A stretch of 5,959 nt of DNA from Sphingopyxis sp. GTDB lineage: Bacteria; Pseudomonadota; Alphaproteobacteria; Sphingomonadales; Sphingomonadaceae. Shown here piece after piece: positions 1-5,205 of this stretch (positions are counted from its first letter, which is position 1; every line of letters starts with the position of its first letter). The stretch spans positions 1 to 5,959 of the forward strand of contig JACEST010000126.1 in the NCBI GenBank assembly GCA_013911715.1. Direction: 5' to 3'. Under the pieces are notes generated by a model that worked only from the letters and a program-made list of their open reading frames with translations, made no database searches and was not told where the DNA came from. Position numbers and translations under genes: made by a program.

Positions 1-180
1 CTCACACCCCTGGCGCACCAACCCCGAATCGGCGCGCGCGCCCAATGCCAGTCCCAGCGCGTCGAGCAGAATCGATTTGCCCGCCCCGGTCTCGCCCGTC
101 AGCACGCCCAGCTCGCCCCCGAAATCAAGGTCGAGCGCGTCGATGAGGACGATATTCGATATGGCCAGCGCGGTGAGCAT
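1..180 (-). CDS. recN: DNA repair protein RecN, N-terminal fragment (runs off the left edge)
   Basis: RecN is an SMC-like ATPase that acts in the cytoplasm on DNA double-strand breaks and helps recombinational repair. Only the first 60 codons are visible, starting at the ATG on 180-178. The start MLTALAISNIVLIDALDLDF is the typical RecN opening. It is followed by the Walker A motif GETGAGKS at residues 29-36 and by ILLDALGLALGARA, which matches the SMC/RecN head domain. The coiled coil, Walker B and signature motif lie outside the window. No good Shine-Dalgarno sequence precedes the ATG. A LexA-box-like site lies 18 bp upstream, so SOS control is plausible. recN directly after bamD is the usual alphaproteobacterial order. 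The family call is secure; whether the gene is intact cannot be judged here. Confidence 0.95.
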   Translation of the reverse strand, partial: MLTALAISNIVLIDALDLDFGGELGVLTGETGAGKSILLDALGLALGARADSGLVRQGCE

Positions 181-198
181 TGCGGCTAACTTAGCGCA

Positions 199-213
199 GA
201 ACGAAAGCGGAAT
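199..213 (-). promoter_or_regulatory. Candidate LexA (SOS) operator upstream of recN
   Basis: On the plus strand this reads GAAC, seven bases, GAAT; on the recN strand it is ATTC-N7-GTTC. The alphaproteobacterial LexA box is GTTC-N7-GTTC, so seven of eight specified bases match. It sits 18 bp before the recN ATG, where an operator would overlap the promoter or leader, and recN is a classic SOS gene. A one-mismatch 8-base pattern can arise by chance, so this is an inference from position and gene identity. I see no convincing -35/-10 pair beside it. Confidence 0.4.
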
Positions 214-260
214 CTATTGGCGGGTTGGACTGGTTAAGCTGATAGTCTGGTATGGGAAAT

Positions 261-432
261 GTTTCCCGCAGAGAGCGCGGAGTTTCGCAGAGACCGCAGA
301 GAGGTTGCACCGCCGCAAAGCGGCCTTCAACTTGGATTGGGCAAAAGCCTCGTCGTCAGGTTCGAAGGCGGCCTATCGGCCGCAACATCATCTCTGCGGT
401 CTTTGCGAAACTCCGCGCTCTCTGCGTGAAAC
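261..432. repeat. 172-bp inverted-repeat element between bamD and recN
   Basis: The arms at 261-302 and 391-432 are reverse complements over 42 nt with two mismatches (266/427 and 290/403, the latter a possible G-U pair). The core unit is a run of CGCAGAG/GCGCGGAG-like motifs. The 88-nt centre (303-390) continues the symmetry weakly: GTTGC at 304-308 pairs with GCAAC at 382-386, and GGCCTTC near 322-328 faces GAAGGCGGCC near 364-373. Transcribed from bamD, it would fold into one long stem. No transposase, target-site duplication or open reading frame of its own is convincing. It looks like a non-autonomous palindromic repeat, possibly MITE-like. It fills most of the 270-bp gap and could also end or stabilise the bamD transcript; there is no simple U-tract terminator after bamD. 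Confidence 0.85.
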
Positions 433-450
433 CAAAAGAAAGCCGAAAGC

Positions 451-1254
451 TCACGCCGTCGGCGCGTGCTTTTGCATCAGGTCGAAGGCGCGTTCATACC
501 ATTTGCTGCCGGGGTAATTGGCCCCCAGCACGGCTGCCGATTTCTTCGCCTCGGACAGGATGCCCAGCGCCAGATAGCATTCGGTCAGCCGGTACAGCGC
601 CTCGGGCGTGTGGCCGGTAGTCTGGAATTTGTCGGCGACCTCACGAAAGCGGATCGAGGCGGCGAGCCATGACGAGGCGCGCTGGTAATAGCGGCCGATT
701 TCCATTTCCTTGCCCGCCAGATGGTCATTGACCAGATCGAGCTTGAGCCGCGCATCGGCGGCATAGCGCGTGTCGGGATAGCGGCGGATGACCTCACCCA
801 GCGCATTGCGCGCCTGATCGGTGATTTTCTGGTCGCGGGTAATGTCACTGATTTGCTCATAATAGGACAAAGCGATCAGATAATAGGCGTAAGGTGCGTC
901 CTTGTTGCCCGGATGGATCGACAAGAAGCGCTGCGCCGATTCGATGCTGGGCGTATATTCGCGGTCCATATAATAGCTGAACGCGCTCATCAGCTGGGCG
1001 CGGCGCGCCCAGGGCGAATAGGGGTGCTGGCGCTCGACCTCGTCAAACAGGCCCGCGGCCAGCGCATAATTGCCGCGATCGAGCCGATCCTGCGCCGCAC
1101 GGTAGAGCGTGTTGACGTCGCGCGCGATATAGCGCTGGTCGGCGACATTGTTGCTTGAGCCACCGGCACAGGCCGAAAGCAGCGGGGCGGCCAATGCCGC
1201 GATCAGCAGCAGACGGGCGGCGGGGCGGCGGGCGAATTGGGAAGCTTTGATCAT
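451..1254 (-). CDS. bamD: Outer membrane protein assembly factor BamD (lipoprotein)
   Basis: BamD (also YfiO, ComL) is the essential lipoprotein of the BAM complex. It works with BamA on the inner face of the outer membrane to insert beta-barrel proteins. The product is 267 residues, close to the family's usual size. A lipoprotein signal peptide has basic residues at 9-14, a hydrophobic stretch to about residue 25 and the lipobox LSAC with the lipidated cysteine at 29. TPR-like helical repeats follow. The BamD-typical segment HPYSPWARRAQLMSAFSYY is near 77-95 and MEIGRYYQRASSWLAA near 184-199. Start: a GTG on 1257-1255 lies immediately before the ATG on 1254-1252; I chose the ATG, and the difference is one residue. 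Neither has a Shine-Dalgarno sequence. A TATATC at 1262-1267, just before the start, resembles a -10 box with a poor -35 (TTGCGT), so a very short leader is possible. The gene follows the isomerase gene by about 55 bp with no terminator between, so read-through is likely. Confidence 0.96.
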   Translation of the reverse strand: MIKASQFARRPAARLLLIAALAAPLLSACAGGSSNNVADQRYIARDVNTLYRAAQDRLDRGNYALAAGLFDEVERQHPYSPWARRAQLMSAFSYYMDREYTPSIESAQRFLSIHPGNKDAPYAYYLIALSYYEQISDITRDQKITDQARNALGEVIRRYPDTRYAADARLKLDLVNDHLAGKEMEIGRYYQRASSWLAASIRFREVADKFQTTGHTPEALYRLTECYLALGILSEAKKSAAVLGANYPGSKWYERAFDLMQKHAPTA

Positions 1255-1309
1255 CACAGAGGCGATATAACCATGGTGCGCCTGAACGCAAAATAAATGC
1301 GGCGGATTT

Positions 1310-2017
1310 TCAGGGTGTTTTTATGATGCAGCCGGGGCGCGGTTTGGCTGGATCGGGTGAAGCAGGCGGCGGAACCCGCCTGGCGCGGACAATTTTGACC
1401 GGCGCAGCCAATATCTGGCCCTTCATCACGCCTTCGCCCGCCGTCTCGGACACCGGCGCAGCGGCAATGGCCTGCGCGACCGCCCAGCCATCGACGACTT
1501 CGGCGAAAACGGCGAAGCCCGCGTTATCGCCTTCCGCCTTGGGATCGGCGTCAAAACCGTAAATCGGCCCGAGCGCGACAAAAATATCGCTGGCCCCCGT
1601 GCCCGGCGCGCTGCGCGCCAGGCTGACCGAGCCCGGACAATGAGCGAGGCCCGTCACCGTGGTCGGCTCATGCGCCACCGGCGGCAGCACCAGCCGCGCG
1701 TCGGTGCGCACGCCCATCTGGATCAGCGTGCTGTCCGCCCCCCAATTGCGCGTGGTGCGATAGAAATTCTGGCCGTCATAGCGTTTGGTATCGACATATT
1801 TGAGGAAATTGGCAGCCGTCAGCGGCGCGCGCTGCGCCTCGATCCGCAGGATGATGGTGCCGAGGGAAGTTTCGACCGCGACATGGGGGAGCGGCTTGGG
1901 CGCGGCGAGCGCAGGCGGTATCGCTGGAGGCATCGGGGCGGGCTGGGCCGACGCAAGCGCGGCGAAGGCGGCAATGGCTGAAAAGCCTAGGGCGACGGCT
2001 GTGATTCGGCGTAACAT
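1310..2017 (-). CDS. Secreted cyclophilin-type peptidyl-prolyl cis-trans isomerase
   Basis: This enzyme catalyses cis-trans isomerisation of prolyl peptide bonds and is predicted to act in the periplasm. From the ATG on 2017-2015 the product has 235 residues. Residues 1-24 form a signal peptide (MLRR, hydrophobic core, then ALASA before Q25), giving likely cleavage after A24. A Pro/Ala-rich linker runs to about 44, and the cyclophilin domain spans about 46-214. Family landmarks are VETSLGTIILRI (48-59), FYR (85-87, with R87 matching the catalytic arginine), IQMG (99-102), GSVSLAR (129-135), SDIFVALG (143-150) and VFAEVVDG (170-177). The frame is open to an ATG at 2140, but that adds 41 residues before the signal peptide, so the internal start is preferred even though its Shine-Dalgarno is poor. 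Two cysteines (C127, C230) could form a disulfide. Its partner bamD lies downstream, so both genes serve envelope biogenesis. I do not assign ppiA or ppiB because subfamily naming needs an alignment. Confidence 0.9.
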   Translation of the reverse strand: MLRRITAVALGFSAIAAFAALASAQPAPMPPAIPPALAAPKPLPHVAVETSLGTIILRIEAQRAPLTAANFLKYVDTKRYDGQNFYRTTRNWGADSTLIQMGVRTDARLVLPPVAHEPTTVTGLAHCPGSVSLARSAPGTGASDIFVALGPIYGFDADPKAEGDNAGFAVFAEVVDGWAVAQAIAAAPVSETAGEGVMKGQILAAPVKIVRARRVPPPASPDPAKPRPGCIIKTP

Positions 2018-2236
2018 TATTACAAAGTTGCCGAAATTGGCACTACGTCGCGGTAAGATCAAACCTGTGTGCTGGTGGAGTAACACGGGATGGGCGGCGA
2101 AGGACCGACGAAGAGCCATGGCTGTAAGAAACCATGGCAAATCCTACATTGCAAGGGGGTGTTGGCGATAAACTCTCGCCAGATGTCGAGCTGTGCTTCC
2201 ATGTCCGTTGGAAGTTCGGAAGGCGTAATGACGGGC
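2018..2236. other. Intergenic stretch upstream of the isomerase gene, no convincing gene
   Basis: These 219 bp lie between the pnp terminator and the isomerase start. They are visibly less GC-rich than the genes. A perfect 7-bp inverted repeat, GCCATGG (2115-2121) and CCATGGC (2132-2138), encloses a 10-nt loop and could be an operator or a chance hairpin. On the minus strand TTGATC (2057-2062) lies 17 nt before CAATTT, a weak sigma70-like promoter candidate that would give the isomerase a very short leader. A 47-codon minus-strand frame (2059-2202) and plus-strand frames starting at 2090 and 2134 exist, but none is supported by a good ribosome site or by a family I know. This must hold the isomerase promoter, because a strong terminator separates it from pnp. 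Confidence 0.4.
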
Positions 2237-2268
2237 AAAAAAGGGCCCCGCGATTGCTCGCGAGGCCC
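2237..2268 (-). terminator. Intrinsic terminator of pnp
   Basis: Read on the minus strand, an 11-bp stem (GGGCCTCGCGA with TCGCGGGGCCC, one G-U pair) closes a GCAA tetraloop and is followed directly by six T residues. It starts 23 bp after the pnp stop. The stem is also followed by GTTTTCTTG on the plus strand, so it may work weakly in both directions. It separates pnp from the envelope genes downstream. Confidence 0.92.
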
Positions 2269-2291
2269 GTTTTCTTGTCCCTAAGTCAAGC

Positions 2292-4667
2292 TCAATCGGC
2301 CTTCAGGAAGCCGGGCAGATGGCCTTCGTCGACCGGGCCGTCGTCGCTGCGCTCGGGGCGCGGACCGCGCTCGCCGCCGCCGTCGCGGCCCCCATCCCTT
2401 CTGGGGCCGCGATCACGGTCACGACCGCCGCCGCCGCCGCCACTACCGCCTCTGGGGCCACGATCGCCGCGGTCGCCGCCATCACGGCGGGGGCCACGGT
2501 CACCACGATCACCGCGCGGGCGGTCGCCGCCTTCACGCGGTTCACGCGGCGGGCGGGTGTCTTCCAGCTCTTCGCCAGTTTCCTGATCGACAACGCGCAT
2601 CGACAGGCGCACCTTGCCGCGCTGGTCAATCTCGAGCACCTTGACCTTGACTTCCTGGCCTTCGGAGAGGACGTCGCTGACCTTTTCAGTACGTTCATTG
2701 CGGATTTCGCTGACATGGACGAGCCCGTCCTTGCCGCCCATGAAATTCACGAACGCGCCGAAATCGACGAGGTTGACGACCTTGCCATTATAGATTTTGC
2801 CAACTTCGGCTTCCTCGACGATGCCGAGGATCCACTGGCGCGCGGCTTCGATCTGGGTCAGGTCGGACGAGCTGATCTTGATCGTGCCCTCGTCGTCGAT
2901 GTCGACCTTCGCGCCGGTGGTGGCAACGATCTCGCGGATCACCTTGCCGCCGGTGCCGATGATGTCGCGAATCTTCGACTTGTCGATGCTCATCGTTTCG
3001 ATGCGCGGGGCGTGCGCCGACAATTCGCTGCGCACTTCATTCAGCGCCTTGGCCATTTCGCCGAGGATGTGGGCGCGGCCTTCCTTGGCCTGGCCCAGCG
3101 CGGCTTCAAAGATTTCGCGGGTAATGCCGGCAATCTTGATGTCCATCTGCATCGTGGTGATGCCTTCGGACGTGCCCGCCACCTTGAAATCCATGTCGCC
3201 AAGATGGTCTTCGTCGCCGAGGATGTCGGACAGGATCGCGAAATCCTTGCCTTCCAAAATCAGGCCCATGGCGATGCCCGACACCGGACGCGTAATCGGC
3301 ACGCCGGCATCCATCATGGCCAGTGAGCCGCCGCACACCGACGCCATCGACGACGAACCATTGCTCTCGGTAATGTCGCTGGTGAGGCGGATGGTATAGG
3401 GGAAGTCTTCCTTCTTTGGCAGCACAGGGTGCAGCGCGCGCCAGGCGAGTTTGCCATGCCCGACTTCGCGGCGACCCGGTGCACCAAAGCGGCCGACTTC
3501 ACCGACCGAATAGGGCGGGAAGTTATAGTGCAGCATGAAATGTTCGTAGCGCAGGCCGGTGAGGCCATCGATCATCTGCTCGGCTTCCTTGGTGCCCAGG
3601 GTGCAGGTCGCGATGGTCTGGGTTTCGCCGCGCGTGAACAGCGCCGAGCCGTGGGCGCGGGGCAGGAAATGCGTTTCCGATACGATCGGGCGGATTTGCG
3701 TCGTGGTGCGACCATCGATGCGCTTGCCAGTTTTCAATATGTCGCCGCGAACGATGTCGGCTTCCAGCTTTTTGGTCAGCTTGATGCCGGCCATGACCTG
3801 CTGCGGCTCGAGGCCGTCGGCGGCGAGCATCGCCTTGGCCTTGTCGCGCGCCGCATTCAGCGCGTTCGAGCGCGCCGATTTGTCGGTCAGCTTGTACGCC
3901 GCAGCAATATCCTTGCCGATCAGCTTTTTCAGCTTGTCCTTGAGCGCGGCATTGTCGTCCGACGAGGCCATATCCCACGGATCTTTGGCGGCCTGTTCGG
4001 CGAGCTTGATGATCGCTTTCACAACTTCGCGGCACGCATCGTGCGCGAACATGACGGCGCCGAGCATCACCTCTTCCGACAGCTCATTGGCTTCGGATTC
4101 GACCATCATCACCGCATCGTGCGTCGCGGCGACAACCAGATCGAGATCGCCTGCGGCGACCTGTTCGTCGGTCGGGTTGAGGATATATTCGCCGTCGACA
4201 TAACCAACGCGCGCCGCGCCGATCGGGCCCATGAAGGGCACGCCCGAAATAGTCAGCGCCGCCGAGGCGGCAACCATGGCAAGAATGTCGGGTTCATTCG
4301 AGCCATCATAGCTCAGAACCTGGGCGATAGCGTTGATTTCGTTATAGAAACCTTCTGGAAACAGCGGGCGGATCGGGCGATCGATCAGCCGCGAAACCAG
4401 CGTTTCCTTTTCGGTCGCGCCGCGTTCGCGCTTGAAAAAGCCGCCCGGAATGCGCCCGGCGGACGAATATTTTTCCTGATAATGGACGGTGAGCGGGAAG
4501 AAATCCTGCCCGTCCTTGACCGATTTGGCGGCGGTGACAGCGCACAACACCACGGTTTCGCCCAGCGTCGCGATCACCGCGCCGTCGGCCTGACGGGCAA
4601 CCTTGCCCGTTTCGAGGGTCAGCGTTTCACCGCCCCACTCGATCGATACAGTCTTTACATCAAACAT
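2292..4667 (-). CDS. pnp: Polyribonucleotide nucleotidyltransferase (PNPase)
   Basis: PNPase degrades RNA 3'-5' by phosphorolysis, releasing nucleoside diphosphates, and can run in reverse as a polymerase. It is a cytoplasmic ring-shaped trimer and part of RNA decay complexes. The 791-residue product shows the full domain order: RNase PH-like domain 1 (about 12-143, with the FFKRE loop at 77-81), a helical linker (about 240-310), RNase PH-like domain 2 (about 315-550), KH (about 553-612, GTGG loop at 571-574) and S1 (about 621-691). Active-site residues are present: S438-S440 in ESNGSSSMAS, and D487, D493 and K495 in GDEDHLGDMDFK, matching E. coli D486, D492 and K494. A Gly/Arg/Asp-rich tail (about 700-791) ends in LPGFLKAD and makes the protein longer than the roughly 700-720 residues usual elsewhere. 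The ATG is preceded by GAAGG (4675-4679) at 7-nt spacing. The gene follows rpsO, as in the conserved rpsO-pnp cluster, but with a terminator between them. Confidence 0.98.
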   Translation of the reverse strand: MFDVKTVSIEWGGETLTLETGKVARQADGAVIATLGETVVLCAVTAAKSVKDGQDFFPLTVHYQEKYSSAGRIPGGFFKRERGATEKETLVSRLIDRPIRPLFPEGFYNEINAIAQVLSYDGSNEPDILAMVAASAALTISGVPFMGPIGAARVGYVDGEYILNPTDEQVAAGDLDLVVAATHDAVMMVESEANELSEEVMLGAVMFAHDACREVVKAIIKLAEQAAKDPWDMASSDDNAALKDKLKKLIGKDIAAAYKLTDKSARSNALNAARDKAKAMLAADGLEPQQVMAGIKLTKKLEADIVRGDILKTGKRIDGRTTTQIRPIVSETHFLPRAHGSALFTRGETQTIATCTLGTKEAEQMIDGLTGLRYEHFMLHYNFPPYSVGEVGRFGAPGRREVGHGKLAWRALHPVLPKKEDFPYTIRLTSDITESNGSSSMASVCGGSLAMMDAGVPITRPVSGIAMGLILEGKDFAILSDILGDEDHLGDMDFKVAGTSEGITTMQMDIKIAGITREIFEAALGQAKEGRAHILGEMAKALNEVRSELSAHAPRIETMSIDKSKIRDIIGTGGKVIREIVATTGAKVDIDDEGTIKISSSDLTQIEAARQWILGIVEEAEVGKIYNGKVVNLVDFGAFVNFMGGKDGLVHVSEIRNERTEKVSDVLSEGQEVKVKVLEIDQRGKVRLSMRVVDQETGEELEDTRPPREPREGGDRPRGDRGDRGPRRDGGDRGDRGPRGGSGGGGGGRDRDRGPRRDGGRDGGGERGPRPERSDDGPVDEGHLPGFLKAD
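2358..2537 (-). repeat. Low-complexity Arg-Gly-Asp-rich tail coding repeat in pnp
   Basis: Codons 711-770 of pnp encode almost only Gly, Arg, Asp and Pro, with repeated GDRG units. An exact repeated peptide DRGPRRDGG occurs at 723-731 and 752-760, and a glycine run lies at 743-748. The DNA is a run of imperfect GC-rich triplet repeats (gcc/gcg/cgg-like on the plus strand), which keeps other frames open and explains the long shadow frames here. The tail probably grew by slippage. Basic RGG-like tails can bind RNA; that role is an inference. Confidence 0.85.
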
Positions 4668-4763
4668 GTGTTTTCCTTCGCCCGCCAGCCCAATGCTGCG
4701 CGGGGCCTCTCAATTTCCGGGCAGACCGGCCCGGTGCGGTGCGGGGCCATTTAAACGCCCCGT

Positions 4764-4790
4764 GGCGGACCCGCCGGATGCGGGGTCGCC
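4764..4790 (-). promoter_or_regulatory. Possible hairpin in the pnp 5' leader
   Basis: On the pnp strand GGCGACCC (4783-4790) can pair with GGGTCCGCC (4764-4772) through an 8-bp stem with one bulged base, about 97 nt before the ATG. In E. coli the pnp leader holds a stem cut by RNase III that is used for autoregulation. This stem is in a comparable position, but nothing in the sequence proves the same role. A competing stem with the CGCCCC at 4756-4761 is also possible. I found no clear promoter between rpsO and pnp. Confidence 0.25.
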
Positions 4791-4803
4791 CCTTTTTCCT
4801 GTT

Positions 4804-4873
4804 TCGTCGTCCCGGACTTGATCCGGGACAACGAGCGGAGGTGTATTGTCCCGGATCAAATCCGGGACGACGA
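4804..4873. repeat. 70-bp inverted repeat of the TCCCGGA type between rpsO and pnp
   Basis: The arms at 4804-4831 and 4846-4873 are reverse complements over 28 nt with one mismatch, separated by 14 nt. Each arm is itself a palindrome, GTCCCGGA, 5 nt, TCCGGGAC, so the element can fold as one long stem or as two small hairpins. The core (gtcccggacttgatccggga) is, from memory, a dispersed repeat in alphaproteobacterial and especially sphingomonad genomes. It begins just past the rpsO terminator and may add a barrier to 3' exonucleases or extend termination. Confidence 0.88.
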
Positions 4874-4904
4874 GAAAACGCAAACGGCCCGCAAATGCGG
4901 GCCG
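4874..4904 (-). terminator. Intrinsic terminator of rpsO
   Basis: On the minus strand CGGCCCGC, loop ATTT and GCGGGCCG make a perfect 8-bp stem (4885-4904), followed by TTTGCGTTTTCTCG. It starts 10 nt after the rpsO stop. The T tract is interrupted, so some read-through into pnp is possible, in keeping with the co-transcription of rpsO and pnp known in E. coli. Confidence 0.85.
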
Positions 4905-4914
4905 AGCGATTACT

Positions 4915-5184
4915 TCATTTCCGAAGACCCAGCTTGCCGATCAGGTCGGTGTAGCGCACTTCGTCTTTCTTCTTGAGATAGTCGAGCAGCGAGCGGCGTT
5001 TATTGACCATCATCAACAGACCACGGCGGCTGTGGTTATCCTTGTGGTGGCCCTTGAAATGGTCGGTCAGCGTGTTGATGCGGTCGGTCAGAATCGCGAC
5101 CTGCACCTCGGGTGAACCGGTGTCGCCCTGTTCGCGGGCATATTCAGCAATAACTTCGGCTTTGCGTTCAGCGGTAATCGACAT
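4915..5184 (-). CDS. rpsO: 30S ribosomal protein S15
   Basis: S15 is a primary 16S rRNA-binding protein of the small-subunit platform and contributes to intersubunit bridge B4. The product is 89 residues, exactly the family's usual length. It begins MSITAERKAEVI and carries the S15 signature across about 32-70, including LTDRINTLTDHFKGHHKDNH and SRRGLLMMVNKRRSLLDYL. The four-helix layout is complete and ends in LGLRK. The ATG is preceded by GAAGG (5194-5198) at 9-nt spacing, a good ribosome site. It starts 21 bp after the truB stop, so truB and rpsO are almost surely one transcript. S15 represses its own mRNA in several bacteria, but the leader here is too short to show a recognisable binding fold. 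I see nothing odd in the gene. Confidence 0.99.
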   Translation of the reverse strand: MSITAERKAEVIAEYAREQGDTGSPEVQVAILTDRINTLTDHFKGHHKDNHSRRGLLMMVNKRRSLLDYLKKKDEVRYTDLIGKLGLRK

Positions 5185-5193
5185 TTTTTCTTT

Positions 5194-5198
5194 CCTTC
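5194..5198 (-). promoter_or_regulatory. Ribosome binding site of rpsO in the truB-rpsO gap
   Basis: GAAGG on the minus strand, 9 nt before the rpsO ATG, lies inside the 21-bp gap after truB. It fixes the start codon and indicates independent ribosome loading on a shared message. Confidence 0.75.
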
Positions 5199-5205
5199 GA
5201 ACATC

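Noticed and set aside
77..517. 146-codon plus-strand frame across the bamD-recN gap
   Set aside because: It overlaps both real genes and its middle is just the inverted-repeat element translated.
721..1158. 145-codon plus-strand frame inside bamD
   Set aside because: It is antisense to a clear BamD and has no independent support.
2358..2537. Repeat array that might suggest CRISPR or a minisatellite element
   Set aside because: The repeats are in frame, imperfect and without unique spacers. They encode the PNPase Gly/Arg/Asp tail.
2134..2586. 150-codon plus-strand frame beginning MANPTLQGG
   Set aside because: It runs through the pnp terminator and then antisense through the pnp tail, becoming a Ser/Pro/Arg low-complexity string. 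The first 36 codons have only about 50% third-position GC and there is no strong ribosome site.
2319..3326. 335-codon plus-strand open frame opposite the 3' half of pnp
   Set aside because: It is antisense to a fully recognised PNPase. Its Ala/Thr- and Asp-rich runs are the mirror of the repeat tail and of GC-rich codons.
3429..4754. 441-codon plus-strand open frame opposite pnp
   Set aside because: It lies opposite conserved PNPase domains with intact catalytic residues. The protein has no recognisable family, and its length is explained by high GC.
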